From the NCBI RefSeq assembly GCF_019802055.1, contig NZ_JAHVHW010000004.1:434001-498000 (forward strand): a stretch of DNA of 64,000 bases, written 5' to 3'. Shown here in pieces: positions 25,701 through 34,121 of the stretch. This DNA comes from Ferrimonas balearica (GTDB lineage: Bacteria > Pseudomonadota > Gammaproteobacteria > Enterobacterales > Shewanellaceae). The position numbers were made by a program, and so were the translations under genes. The notes under the pieces were generated by a model, which had not been told where the DNA came from, did no database searches, and worked only from the letters and a program-made list of their open reading frames with translations. Within the stretch, counting starts at the first letter, position 1. Every line of letters starts with the position of its first letter.

Positions 25701-28085
25701 CCTCTGCTGGCAGGCCAGCAACGCCATCTCGCTCAGGAGATGCGCTATCGCAAACCGGATGGGGAGCTGCGCTGGGCCGACCTCCGTGCGGTGGTGCTGG
25801 TGGACAGTCAGGGCAACCTCTCTGCGGTAGTGCTGACCATGTCCGACGTCACCGAGCGACGCCAGGTTAACGAAGCACTGCGTCAGGCCAAAGAAGCCTC
25901 CGATGCGGCCAGTCAGGCGAAGTCGGACTTCCTGGCCAATATGAGCCATGAGATCCGCACTCCGATGAACGCCATCATCGGCATGACTCAACTCTGCCTG
26001 CAGACCGAACTCCCTCCACGACAGGAGGAGTACCTGCGCAAAATCGACTCCGCCAGCCAGTCCCTGCTCGGCATCATTAACGATGTTCTGGACTACTCCA
26101 AGATCGAAGCGGGCAAGCTGGATCTGGAGGAGGAACCCTTTGCCCTGGATGAGCTGCTGGAGCAACTGTCCGACCTGTTCGCGGTGAAAGCCAAAGAGAA
26201 GAACATTGAGCTGCTGTTCGCGGTGGAGCCGGGGGTTCCTGCCCGGGTTGTCGGTGATCGGCTCCGTATGGGCCAGGTGCTGATCAACCTGCTCAGTAAC
26301 GCCATCAAATTCACCGACAAGGGCGAAGTGGTGCTGGCCATACGGGCCCAGACAGGGGAGAAGCCGGGCCAGGCGCGCCTGAACCTGTCGGTTCGAGATA
26401 CCGGCATCGGGATGAGCCCGGAGCAGCAGGCCCGGCTGTTCCAATCCTTCTCCCAGGCAGACAGCTCCACCACCCGCAAATATGGCGGAACCGGTCTGGG
26501 ACTGGCGATCAGCCAGCGCCTGGTCAGCCTTATGGGGGGACAGATTGAGGTGGACAGCGCCGCCAGCGTTGGCAGTACCTTCCACTTCACTCTCGACCTG
26601 CCGGTACCGGAGCAACCCCCGCAGCCGGAGCTGTTCGAACTGGAAGGGCGTCAGATCCTGCTGGTGGATGACAACGACACCGCCCTCGAGATCCTGGAGC
26701 GAAACCTGCAGGCCTTTGGTTTCGAAGTGGTGACCGCACACAGTGGTGAAGAAGCCCTGGAGCAGCTCGACAAACTGGATGATCCGGTTCTGGTGATCAC
26801 CGACTTCGACATGCCGGAAATGAACGGTCTCGAGTTGGCTGAAACCATGAAAGAGCGGGGGTTCAACACCGCCACCATCCTGATGATCTCCGCCTACGGC
26901 GATGAGTCTTTGCAGCGGCAGGCGGAACAGGCTGGGATAGGCGCCCTGTTGTCAAAGCCCGCCAACCCCTCCCGCATTCTGGATACCCTACTTGGCTTGC
27001 TGGACAAGCATCACGCCACCACGCCGGTTCGGCGCCGGGCTCACTGGCAGATGAGTGAGGCACAACTTGCCGCCATCGCCAATAAGCGGATACTGCTGGT
27101 GGAGGACAATGTGATCAATCAGGAGGTGGCCTGCGAGTTTCTGCGCCAACTTGGCCTGAAGGTCAGCGTCGCCGAACATGGCGCCCTGGCCCTTGAGAAG
27201 CTGAAAACCGGTGAGTTCGATCTGGTGCTGATGGATTGCCAGATGCCGGTGATGGACGGCTATGAAGCCAGCCGGGCGATTCGGGATGAACTTAAACTCT
27301 CCCTGCCGATCGTCGCGATGACCGCCAATGCGATGCAGGAGGACCGGGAGCGCAGTCTGGCGGCAGGCATGGATGAGCACATCGCCAAACCGATCGATCT
27401 GGGTCAGTTGCATCAGGTGCTCTGGCAATTCCTGGCGCCGGAGGAGGCCAAACCGCCACTGCAGGACGCATCGTCTGCGTCCGATTCCGAATTGCAGCCC
27501 TGGCCTCACAGCCCACTCCTTGATGTGGATAAAGGCCTGGCATTGGTTCAGGGTAGTGCCAAGCTCTATCACCGCCTGCTGACCCGCTTTGCCGAATCTC
27601 AGACCGACAGCATCCAGGCCATTGGCCAGTCCGTCAGCGACGGTGATTTTGAACAGGCACGCCGTCAGGCTCACAGCCTGAAAGGACTGGTGGGCAGTCT
27701 GGCCGCTCCGGAGTTGGTTAAGCTGCTGGCGAGGCTGGAGAAGAAACTGGCCGGTCAGGAGGATGACCCGGCATTGCGGGTAAAAGCCGGTAAGGCGCTG
27801 GACACCGTACTGGAGGCGATCACCCTTTGGCAGAAGCCCGTCTCAACACCAGCCGGACCCGCGTTGCCCAGTGCCGAGTTGGTGAGCGCCATCGCCGCGC
27901 TAATCCCTCTGCTGGAGGCTTATGACGCCGGCGTTGCAGAACGGGTGGAACAGCTTTCGCAGAGCGCCAACGGCACCGACCTGGCCCCACTGGCTACACT
28001 GATCAAAGCGTACCAGTTTGACCAGGCCAAAGCCTGGATCGAAGCGTGGCTGGCCGATGCCAAGGAGGCGACAGACGATGACTGA
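22800..28085 (+). CDS. Hybrid sensor histidine kinase with dCACHE, five PAS, two REC and Hpt domains
   Basis: 1761 aa inner-membrane kinase. TM1 near 19-41; periplasmic dCACHE-type sensor about 50-300; TM2 about 310-332; HAMP; five PAS-like domains between about 395 and 1020. HisKA has H1050 in ANMSHEIRTPMN, followed by HATPase_c with the G box (GTGLGLAIS). REC1 has D1335 (VITDFDMP), REC2 has D1479 (LMDCQMP) and the Hpt His is H1625 (AHSLKGL). The full phosphorelay chain is on one polypeptide. It overlaps the HD-GYP regulator by 8 bp, the probable output. The signal is unknown; dCACHE domains usually bind small metabolites. Confidence 0.93.
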   Translation: MNDVSPSTAATSKPPPLRQHLLWQLLLPMVLLLIAIMGFNLYIEQREWQKEIRHHLDNEVTLVAERLDGILTGVVTTVTSSVILLSEEPELDETQLYRLTRLHLQNNPYLYGSAIALDPNLLGKPFSPYSWRDNSGTQSMDIAANAYDYTDGEWAWWEVPAKKNSSYWTPAYFDDSAGNILMTTYSAPFFYQGRFQGVVTGDLALERLHDLLDVGMEELLILDRDGYLLAHSNPDFILNRNLSQLLAPTDENDELLLVLRDTDKGILRIVMADEEEFVVAYQRLPSTDWLLAIARPASVVDAPILAKIRNSILQLLLFTLLFSLIAWWLTRRLARPLEQLRHRVIALQHGSRTLTALKVPGTEEIQALDQGLLSMAEALKEREQRLQDAHGSRLAKLLEGMGDTAFYFAMDPEGKVLHASDSVKAVLGYAPETFARRYPRLFIEGEINDTSWQYQEQLLRGQAVPPHPLALRHENGSVRQFSAYMQPVTDVQGNLIGIEALLTDMTEELEAGRWYQSVLDAAPDAILLAEPDGTIVYLNQQAEALTGYARDELIGQTVERLVPPESRANHPGLREAFLTDPQARPMGTGLDLTLCRADGSLLAVEISLSELPASAGQQQRIAAIIRDISERRAMDRKLRESEERFRTLVGNIPGVVYRCALDKDWTMAFISDYIKELSGYPAKDFLNNAKRSFASLVHPDDNARLSEVVHTAVANGESWALEYRILNRQGRVRWVYEKGRAHYDDEGKPMWLDGSIHDVTEARRNHEQMVAAKAQLETITESIPGVVFQLQQEDSPLGIGCSFVSGGIRQALGVSKSRVLESLNAVLELVHPDDRKALDRTLKHAVLAGEDWSKELRFIIGGVPKWFSIGAKVSRDESGALWWNGFLLNISERKTMEEQLSASEAHFRALFDNAGIAIVTLNKQGVIGEANERFQQFAELERDQLLGQHISQLLPAEDRDAFNKAIAPLLAGQQRHLAQEMRYRKPDGELRWADLRAVVLVDSQGNLSAVVLTMSDVTERRQVNEALRQAKEASDAASQAKSDFLANMSHEIRTPMNAIIGMTQLCLQTELPPRQEEYLRKIDSASQSLLGIINDVLDYSKIEAGKLDLEEEPFALDELLEQLSDLFAVKAKEKNIELLFAVEPGVPARVVGDRLRMGQVLINLLSNAIKFTDKGEVVLAIRAQTGEKPGQARLNLSVRDTGIGMSPEQQARLFQSFSQADSSTTRKYGGTGLGLAISQRLVSLMGGQIEVDSAASVGSTFHFTLDLPVPEQPPQPELFELEGRQILLVDDNDTALEILERNLQAFGFEVVTAHSGEEALEQLDKLDDPVLVITDFDMPEMNGLELAETMKERGFNTATILMISAYGDESLQRQAEQAGIGALLSKPANPSRILDTLLGLLDKHHATTPVRRRAHWQMSEAQLAAIANKRILLVEDNVINQEVACEFLRQLGLKVSVAEHGALALEKLKTGEFDLVLMDCQMPVMDGYEASRAIRDELKLSLPIVAMTANAMQEDRERSLAAGMDEHIAKPIDLGQLHQVLWQFLAPEEAKPPLQDASSASDSELQPWPHSPLLDVDKGLALVQGSAKLYHRLLTRFAESQTDSIQAIGQSVSDGDFEQARRQAHSLKGLVGSLAAPELVKLLARLEKKLAGQEDDPALRVKAGKALDTVLEAITLWQKPVSTPAGPALPSAELVSAIAALIPLLEAYDAGVAERVEQLSQSANGTDLAPLATLIKAYQFDQAKAWIEAWLADAKEATDDD

Positions 28086-29103
28086 GACCAAACCCACCCT
28101 GCTGGTGGTGGACGACACTCCGGAAAACATTGATGTGCTGGTCGGCATTCTCAAGGCCGAATACCATATTAAGGTTGCCCTCAATGGGCCCACCGCCCTG
28201 AAGATTGTGCAGCAGAGTCCGCCCGACCTGATCCTGCTGGACATCATGATGCCGGAGATGGACGGTCTCGAAGTGTGCCGACGTCTGAAATCCCAACCCC
28301 TGACCTCCCCCATCCCGGTGATCTTTGTCACCGCCCTGGGTGAAGTGGCCGATGAGGCGGCCGGGCTGGCCGTGGGCGCGGTGGATTACCTGACCAAGCC
28401 GGTCAACGCCGCCATCGTACGCGCCCGGGTCAAAACCCACCTGGCCCTCTACAACCAGGCCCAACATCTGGAAAATCTGGTGCGGTCACGCACTAAGGAG
28501 CTGGAACAGGCCCGCTTGCATGTGGTGCAGTGCCTGGGACGTGCGGCGGAATACAAGGACAACGAGACCGGCCTGCACGTTATCCGTATGAGTCACTATG
28601 CCGAGCGCCTGGCCCGGGCTGCGGGCCTGCCGGAGCACTTTTGCCAGGTCCTGCTCCACGCCGCCCCGATGCACGACATCGGCAAAATCGGCATCCCCGA
28701 CAACATTCTGAAGAAAGAGGCCCGTCTGGATAATCAGGAGTGGGATGTGATGCGCACCCACCCGGATCTGGGGGCCAAGATCCTGGGTGACCTGGAAACC
28801 GAATTGATGCAGATGGCCACCACCATCGCCCTGACCCACCACGAACGCTGGGACGGCGAAGGCTATCCGCAGGGGCTTAAGGGCGAAGATATCCCGATTG
28901 AGGGGCGCATCGTCGCCATCGCAGACGTGTTTGATGCCCTGACTTCGCGACGCCCCTACAAGGAGGCCTGGACCATCGATGACACCCTGGCCCAGATGGC
29001 GAGTGAGCGCGGACAGCAGTTTGACCCCCACCTGGTGGACCTGTTCCTGACCCTGGAACCGGAGATAAGAACCATCGCAGAACGGTACCAGGACCGTCGA
29101 TAA
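28078..29103 (+). CDS. Response regulator with HD-GYP cyclic-di-GMP phosphodiesterase domain
   Basis: 341 aa. Receiver domain residues 1-120 (VVDDTPENIDVL, phosphoacceptor D55 in LILLDIMMPEMDG, conserved TALGEV and TKPV), coiled linker, then HD-GYP. H199-D200 lies in MHDIGKIGIPD, with THHERWDGEGYP (GYP triad) and ADVFDALTSRRPYK. All metal-binding residues appear intact, so hydrolysis of c-di-GMP is expected. Overlap with the kinase gene (ATG inside its last codons) indicates a dedicated pair. Confidence 0.93.
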   Translation: MTETKPTLLVVDDTPENIDVLVGILKAEYHIKVALNGPTALKIVQQSPPDLILLDIMMPEMDGLEVCRRLKSQPLTSPIPVIFVTALGEVADEAAGLAVGAVDYLTKPVNAAIVRARVKTHLALYNQAQHLENLVRSRTKELEQARLHVVQCLGRAAEYKDNETGLHVIRMSHYAERLARAAGLPEHFCQVLLHAAPMHDIGKIGIPDNILKKEARLDNQEWDVMRTHPDLGAKILGDLETELMQMATTIALTHHERWDGEGYPQGLKGEDIPIEGRIVAIADVFDALTSRRPYKEAWTIDDTLAQMASERGQQFDPHLVDLFLTLEPEIRTIAERYQDRR

Positions 29104-29163
29104 CGCTTGCCCGAGATGGCCGGCTTCGTTAGCGTAAGCGCCTCTGAAATCAGTGAGTAACTT

Positions 29164-29592
29164 ATGTTTACCCTTCACCCCCGATTGGACGCCGACACCC
29201 TGCTTTTGGGCACCCTGCCCCTCTGTGAAGTCCGACTGCACCGGGACAGCCGCTACCCCTGGCTGCTGCTGATTCCGATGCGGGCAGAGCTGACCGAGAT
29301 CCATCACCTTAACGAGGCCGACCAGGCTCAGCTGATGCGGGAGTCCTGTCAGTTGGCCAACCTGATGGAGAAGACACTCGACCCGGACAGCATGAACATT
29401 GCCGCACTGGGCAATGTAGTGCCGCAGCTGCACGTTCATCACGTCGCCCGCTTTGATGGGGATGACGCCTGGCCTGGCCCCATCTGGGGGGCGCTGCCCA
29501 CCCGTCCCTATGAGGAGAGTGAATTAGCAGAAGCCGCTGATTTCTGGCGACAGGCACTCTCTGCCATCGACGGTTTTACGCCGGTGGCGTAA
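29164..29592 (+). CDS. HIT domain protein
   Basis: 142 aa. Histidine-triad fold: LIPMRAELTEIHHL at the N terminus, and the triad near residue 100 as NVVPQLHVHHVAR. The canonical H-x-H-x-H reads Q-L-H-V-H here: the middle (nucleophilic) and third His are kept and the first is Gln. Family members hydrolyse nucleotide monophosphate derivatives. It sits 60 bp after the HD-GYP gene with no clear separate promoter. Confidence 0.82.
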   Translation: MFTLHPRLDADTLLLGTLPLCEVRLHRDSRYPWLLLIPMRAELTEIHHLNEADQAQLMRESCQLANLMEKTLDPDSMNIAALGNVVPQLHVHHVARFDGDDAWPGPIWGALPTRPYEESELAEAADFWRQALSAIDGFTPVA

Positions 29593-29606
29593 CGAGGTTC
29601 GGTCAC

Positions 29607-29639
29607 AAAAAAGGGCGCCTTACGCGCCCTGCTTTTTTT
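29607..29639. terminator. Bidirectional terminator between HIT and YaeQ genes
   Basis: agggcgc/gcgccct stem, 5-nt loop, A6 on one side and T7 on the other. Serves both convergent genes. Confidence 0.85.
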
Positions 29640-29648
29640 CTGCGACCT

Positions 29649-30185
29649 TCAGTTCAACGCCTGCGGCGTCAGGGTCACATAGTGGTCACCGCCGCTGACG
29701 CTCACTTCGCCGTCACTGATGGTGATCGCCAGATCCATGGTGCGCTCAGCCATCGCCGCCAGCGCATCGCCCTGCTCTCCCGGGATAAACCACACCTTGA
29801 GGTTATCGAAGCGGCTGAACTTGCCCTTATGCTTCTCCCACCACACCGGCACCGCTCGGTCACCGTAAGCGAAGACCACCACCTGCTTGGCGCGGGTGCA
29901 GGCTTTACGCACACGGGTCTCTTCCGGCATCCCCAGATCGATCCAGAGCTCAATCTCCTCGCTGTAGGACTTCTGCCACAGCTCCGGCTCATCATCGGCA
30001 CAGAGGCCACGGGTGAACTCCAGACGCTCATCACCGTAAACCGCCCAAGCCAACAGGCGCACCATCATGCGCAGATCGGTCTCTGAGGGATGGCGAGCCA
30101 TGGTCAGGCTCTGGTCCAGGTAAACGTGGCGGTCCATATCGGACAGTTGAACCCGGGCTTTAAAAACAGTGGCTTTAAGTGCCAT
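29649..30185 (-). CDS. yaeQ: YaeQ family protein
   Basis: 178 aa from ATG 30185 with ggagcgag upstream; frames further upstream are not needed. Family blocks: MALKATVFKARVQLSDMDRH, ARHPSETDLRMMVRLLAWA, ELWIDLGMPEETRVRKAC and KVWFIPG. YaeQ has a PD-(D/E)XK nuclease-like fold in structures, but no role has been shown. Divergent from the FKBP gene across 269 bp that hold both promoters. Confidence 0.9.
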   Translation of the reverse strand: MALKATVFKARVQLSDMDRHVYLDQSLTMARHPSETDLRMMVRLLAWAVYGDERLEFTRGLCADDEPELWQKSYSEEIELWIDLGMPEETRVRKACTRAKQVVVFAYGDRAVPVWWEKHKGKFSRFDNLKVWFIPGEQGDALAAMAERTMDLAITISDGEVSVSGGDHYVTLTPQALN

Positions 30186-30454
30186 GAACAAACTCGCTCC
30201 ACTAAAATCAGCGGCTGAGAGTAAAGCAGAGCCTGGCAAACAACAAGCCCGTCCCGCCTGCAGAGCCAGACAGCGGCCCCAGCCCCCCCTCAAGACCGAG
30301 TGAAAACGCGCTGGCCAAACTTCGTCCGTTTCCCCGGTTTAATTGGGAACTGTCTGTGGATTCAAGGCTCTATATGCAAACCAATTACCTTATCCCCCTT
30401 GCACTTTGTGCCAATCGCCCCAATAGTAATCGGGCACACATTTGGGAGAACATC

Positions 30455-31240
30455 ATGAACAAGCTGTTTAAAGTGGGCCTGATCGGCGCCGCTATCGCCC
30501 TGGCTGGCTGTCAAGACGACGCGGCCAAGCCTCAGACTCAAACCTCTGCCGAGGCCTCCGCTTCTCAGGTTACTCTGAACACTGATGAGCAGAAGGTGGC
30601 TTACGCCATCGGCGTCTCCATGGCGCAGTACATCGGTGGCAGCCTGGATCAGCAGCAGGAACTGGGCGTAAACCTGGACCGTGAAGTGGTTCTGGCTGGC
30701 GTAACCGATGGCCTGGCTGGCAACAGCAAGCTGACCGACGAGCAGATGCAGGAAGTGCTGATGGCGTTCGAGCAGAAGGTGACCCAGCTGGCCACTGAGA
30801 AGCGCGATGCCGAGATGGCCAAAGTCAGAGCCGAAGGGGAAGCCTGGCTGGCTGAGATGGAGAAGGCCGAAGGCGTAGTGAAAACCGAATCCGGCCTGAT
30901 GTACAAGGTGATCACCGAAGGCGACGGCGCCAAGCCGAGCGCCGAGGACACCGTGACCGTACACTACCGCGGCACCCTGCCCACCGGTGAAGAGTTTGAT
31001 TCCTCCTACGCCCGTGGCGAAACCATCAGCTTCCCGCTGAACGGTGTGATTCAGGGCTGGACCGAAGGCCTGCAACTGATGCCGGTTGGTTCCAAGTACG
31101 AGCTGTACATCCCCTCCAACCTGGCTTACGGCGAGCGTGGTGCTGGCCAGATGATCGGCCCGAACACTCCGCTGAAGTTTGAAGTGGAACTGTTCGCCAT
31201 CAACGGTGAGCCGGCTCTGGAAGAGAGCGCTGACAAGTGA
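30455..31240 (+). CDS. FKBP-type peptidyl-prolyl isomerase, lipoprotein (FkpA/Mip type)
   Basis: 261 aa. Lipobox IALAGC near residue 20, so probably anchored in the envelope. N-terminal helical dimerisation domain (about 45-135: YAIGVSMAQYIGGSLD), then an FKBP domain (about 145-250: VTVHYRGTLPTGEEFDSSY, GVIQGWTEGLQLMPVGSKYELYIP, LAYGERGAGQMI, LKFEVELF). The FKBP active-site aromatics look complete. It would accelerate proline isomerisation in periplasmic folding. A frame extending to 30356 lacks a signal peptide. Ends at a bidirectional terminator. Confidence 0.92.
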   Translation: MNKLFKVGLIGAAIALAGCQDDAAKPQTQTSAEASASQVTLNTDEQKVAYAIGVSMAQYIGGSLDQQQELGVNLDREVVLAGVTDGLAGNSKLTDEQMQEVLMAFEQKVTQLATEKRDAEMAKVRAEGEAWLAEMEKAEGVVKTESGLMYKVITEGDGAKPSAEDTVTVHYRGTLPTGEEFDSSYARGETISFPLNGVIQGWTEGLQLMPVGSKYELYIPSNLAYGERGAGQMIGPNTPLKFEVELFAINGEPALEESADK

Positions 31241-31254
31241 TCTTGTTGCCATAG

Positions 31255-31283
31255 AAAAAGGCGCCCATTGGGCGCCTTTTTTG
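31255..31283. terminator. Bidirectional terminator (FKBP / rhomboid)
   Basis: aaaaaggcgccca / tgggcgcctttttt, loop of a few bases, A- and T-runs on both sides, between convergent genes. Confidence 0.88.
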
Positions 31284-31298
31284 TTTCTGACCATACCG

Positions 31299-32381
31299 TT
31301 ATCGCTGAACCTGTAACTCAGGATGGTTCAGCATCGCCAGCACCGGGTTGGCGTCCATAATGCGCTGGCGCCAGGCGATACCGATGATCAGGCCACTGAC
31401 AAAGCCGCCGATGTGGGCCCAGTACGCGACCCCTTCGCCCTGCTGCACCACGCCAATCACGTTGACCACCAGCCAGATGCCAAAGAACCAGGCGGGACTC
31501 AGCTTCTTCTGGAATATCCAGAACATAAAGGTGAGGCTGGCGTGGCGGAACCACATCAGGTACATGCCAAACAGGCCAGCTACGGCCCCGCTGGCGCCCA
31601 GAATCGGGATGTCTGAGCCGGGGTCGGACAGCACCTGCGCCACCCCGCCCACCAGGCCGCAAGCCAGATAGATCGCCAAAAAACGCCAGCGCCCCAGCAC
31701 GTCCTCAAGGTTGTCACCCACCACATAGAGGAAATACATATTGCCCAGCAGGTGCGCCACGCTGCCATGAATAAAGATGTTGGTCAGCAGGGTCCAGAGC
31801 TGTTGCCCCGCCATCACCTGATCCGGCCGCAGGGTCAGGTGGTCGAAGGTCCACTGCGTCCAACCGGGATACGCCACTTCCAATCCGTACTGAACGACAT
31901 TAATCAGGATCAGGAGATACACCAGCCAGGGCGTAGTGCGCGGTTTGACATTGAACTCCACCGGCATCTTGGAGAGAAACTGGAACACCCAGGTTTTCAC
32001 GCCGGTGTCGCCATTGAGCTCCGCCAGATCACGCTGCAGTTGGGGCGAATGCACAATCATCTCGCGGCAATCCTGGTCGACAAACACCCCGAGGCAGCTG
32101 CGGCAGGCGTTCACTTCCGACTCATGGCCCGGCAACAGGGGCTCTTGGGTCAGCGGACGCTCGCAGGCGTGGCAATACCGATGATAGCTACGCTGCCAGG
32201 CGTTCAACTGCTGCTCCATCTGCACATTGTCATCGCCGTTGTTGGCGCTGGAGAGCGCGGAGTCCAGCTCCCCCTCTTCAAACCACAGGCCGCCACAGCG
32301 GGGACACTCATCCACCTCTTCGCCGTGATAATCCATGACGTTCATCGTCACATCGGGACATTGAGGGCACCACCTCGCCAT
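31299..32381 (-). CDS. Rhomboid intramembrane serine protease with N-terminal zinc-ribbon domains
   Basis: 360 aa from ATG 32381 (an earlier ATG at 32396 has a less well spaced signal). Residues 1-40 hold a C-x2-C pair set (C5, C8, C26, C29) of the zf-TFIIB type, and about 70-105 hold a second (C70, C73, C93, C96). Six or seven TM helices follow, with the rhomboid active site S264 in GASGAVAGLFGM and H323 in WAHIGGF, plus HGSVAHLLGN for the oxyanion Asn. Cleaves substrates within the membrane. The duplicated zinc-ribbon front end is unusual and could bind a partner; targets are unknown. Confidence 0.88.
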   Translation of the reverse strand: MARWCPQCPDVTMNVMDYHGEEVDECPRCGGLWFEEGELDSALSSANNGDDNVQMEQQLNAWQRSYHRYCHACERPLTQEPLLPGHESEVNACRSCLGVFVDQDCREMIVHSPQLQRDLAELNGDTGVKTWVFQFLSKMPVEFNVKPRTTPWLVYLLILINVVQYGLEVAYPGWTQWTFDHLTLRPDQVMAGQQLWTLLTNIFIHGSVAHLLGNMYFLYVVGDNLEDVLGRWRFLAIYLACGLVGGVAQVLSDPGSDIPILGASGAVAGLFGMYLMWFRHASLTFMFWIFQKKLSPAWFFGIWLVVNVIGVVQQGEGVAYWAHIGGFVSGLIIGIAWRQRIMDANPVLAMLNHPELQVQR

Positions 32382-32553
32382 AGCACGCTCTCCCATTCTT
32401 CCTGTTGGGGCCGAGTAAAGGGCAAGACAATACCGTTATTTTCAGTAGGTTGCACTCGGATTCTTTCATTCGAACACTGGCGCGAAAATGACACCGGAAT
32501 CGCGCCACTGTGATCGTTTTTGAAGGGGAGGTGTAGGGCTTTCCAGAGCGAAA

Positions 32554-32582
32554 CAAAAAAGGGCGCCCCTGGGGGCGCCCTT
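32554..32582 (-). terminator. Intrinsic terminator after the TerC-family gene
   Basis: Minus strand AAGGGCGCCC, loop, GGGCGCCCTT, then T4 or more, 16 bp beyond the stop. Confidence 0.82.
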
Positions 32583-32597
32583 CAGACCGAAGCGGAC

Positions 32598-33347
32598 TTA
32601 TCCGGCAGATTCCGCCGCAAGGCTTGTCGCCTTGATCGCCGCACGCTTCTTGGCCAGCTGGATATGACACAGCTCCAGCACCAGGCCAAACGCCATGGCA
32701 AAGTAGACATACCCTTTGTTGATATGGATGGCAAAGCCCTCCGCCATCAACAAACCACCCAGCAGCACCAGGAACAGCAGTGCCAGGGTTTTAAAGCCCG
32801 GGAATTCGCTCACCAGTCGGTTGATCTTCTCCGCCGTCAGCACCATCACCACCGCCGAGGCCAGAATGGCGGCCACCATGATCGGCACCTCGCTGGTCAG
32901 GCCGACCGCCGTGATCACCGAGTCCATGGAGAACACGGCGTCCACCGCCACGATCTGCAGCAACACCACCGCCAGACCGGTACGCAGCTTATTGGCGTGC
33001 GCCGCTTCGCTGTGACTGAGCCACAGGTAGAGCTCCTTCAGACTCTTGGCCAGCAGGAAGGCACCACCACCAATCATGATGAGGTCACGTCCGGTAAAGG
33101 GACGCTCAGCAAGGCTAAACAGCGGTTCAGTCAGTGACATCACCCAGGCGATGGAAAACACCAGAACGATACGGGCGGAAACCGCCAGACCGATACCCAG
33201 GTTGCGCGCCAACCGACGCTGAGAGGCGGGCAATCGCTCGCACAGGACGGAGATGAACACCACGTTGTCGACGCCGAGCACCAGCTCGAGGGTAAACAGG
33301 GTGGCAAAGATGACCCAGGCTTGGGGGTCGAGAATCAGTTCTAACAT
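32598..33347 (-). CDS. TerC family membrane protein (YgdQ/YoaE-like)
   Basis: 249 aa, about seven TM segments. TerC signature residues in LELVLGVDNVVFISVL and AVDAVFSMDSVITAVG (paired Asp/Asn in helices, thought to form a metal path). Relatives export manganese or load metal onto secreted enzymes; the exact cargo is unknown here. ATG 33347 has ggagg eight bases upstream; that signal lies in a stem of the leader (33351-33377). The preceding 165-nt leader is described separately. Confidence 0.88.
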   Translation of the reverse strand: MLELILDPQAWVIFATLFTLELVLGVDNVVFISVLCERLPASQRRLARNLGIGLAVSARIVLVFSIAWVMSLTEPLFSLAERPFTGRDLIMIGGGAFLLAKSLKELYLWLSHSEAAHANKLRTGLAVVLLQIVAVDAVFSMDSVITAVGLTSEVPIMVAAILASAVVMVLTAEKINRLVSEFPGFKTLALLFLVLLGGLLMAEGFAIHINKGYVYFAMAFGLVLELCHIQLAKKRAAIKATSLAAESAG

Positions 33348-33512
33348 GTTGAAGGCCTCCAACTTGCGTGGGCCTTCGGCGGGTTAGGTCGACAATCAGG
33401 GTCGTCCATTAATGTCATGGTCCTCTATGGCTTAGGGATCGCCAGTAGAGCATTGCTGGCGCGTCGCTTCAATAGCGCCAGCTGTAACCAGAGATTTCAA
33501 ACTAAGCTTTTG
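33348..33512 (-). promoter_or_regulatory. Structured 5' leader of the TerC gene, possible riboswitch
   Basis: About 165 nt between the predicted start and ATG. Stem 1 (33482-33475 with 33462-33455) is a perfect 8-bp hairpin. A second perfect 7-bp hairpin (33377-33371 with 33357-33351) overlaps the Shine-Dalgarno. Manganese-sensing yybP-ykoY riboswitches precede many TerC-family genes. The two GGGGAGTAG-like blocks of that class are not clearly visible, so I do not assign it. Confidence 0.4.
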
Positions 33513-33518
33513 TTAACC

Positions 33519-33546
33519 TTTATATTTTTTCTCTTGTTTGGCGCAA
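33519..33546 (-). promoter_or_regulatory. Promoter of the TerC gene
   Basis: Minus strand TTGCGC, 16-nt spacer, TATAAA. Predicted start near 33512. Confidence 0.5.
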
Positions 33547-33581
33547 AAATTATTGCGATTCGCGAACGGCGGAAGGAAGGC

Positions 33582-34121
33582 TTAATCGGTCACTTTGCGA
33601 ATGGTCAGCACCACCCGACCCACCTCAAGCCCCCACTTGGTCATCACCGCCACGTTGAGCAGCTCATCGTCGTTCACCAGCACCATGGTGTCATCGAAGG
33701 TGAGCACCCAGCCCCCCTGCTCCTCCGGCAGTTGCAGCTTGTACCGCCACTTCAGCACCGGGCCGACCGCCAGTCCTTCTGCCTGGTCCAGCACATCGTC
33801 TGCCTCCCCCTGGTAGCGCCCTTCGCCCAGATCGGTCAAACGCCAGATCCGTTTGCTGACCTCACCGTCTTCCCAGTAGAAGGTTTCATCCAGTACCCCT
33901 TCGTTGCCCTGCCAGGTGCCCGTCATCTCAACGGTAAAGCGTCGGGTCACATTGCCACTGCGATCCTGCACCATGCCGGTGGCCAGCAGCGGCCCCTGGA
34001 AGAAGGTGGGCAGATGCAGCGCCGGGGTCTTCCCCTGGTATTGGGTAAGGTCACCACCGGAGCAGGCGCCCAGTAGCAGCATCAGCGCGGCAATCGCAAA
34101 GTGGCGCAGAGGTAAGGTCAT
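33582..34121 (-). CDS. DUF3833 lipoprotein
   Basis: 179 aa. Lipoprotein signal ending MLLLGAC. The remainder is a beta-rich DUF3833 domain (FFQGPLLATGMVQDRSGNVTRRF, GVLDETFYWEDGE, TFDDTMVLVNDD). Last gene of the six-gene operon that starts at the SDR. Its start codon shares a base with the preceding stop (ATGA overlap), so translation is coupled. Function unknown; the family travels with Cfa-like and SDR genes in RpoE-ChrR regulons. Confidence 0.85.
   Translation of the reverse strand: MTLPLRHFAIAALMLLLGACSGGDLTQYQGKTPALHLPTFFQGPLLATGMVQDRSGNVTRRFTVEMTGTWQGNEGVLDETFYWEDGEVSKRIWRLTDLGEGRYQGEADDVLDQAEGLAVGPVLKWRYKLQLPEEQGGWVLTFDDTMVLVNDDELLNVAVMTKWGLEVGRVVLTIRKVTD

Noticed and set aside
24831..26741. 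636-aa minus-strand ORF inside the histidine kinase
   Set aside because: Shadow of the kinase coding strand, no domain visible.
33348..33512. Firm call of a yybP-ykoY riboswitch
   Set aside because: Only the gene context and hairpins fit; the conserved core blocks could not be found by eye.
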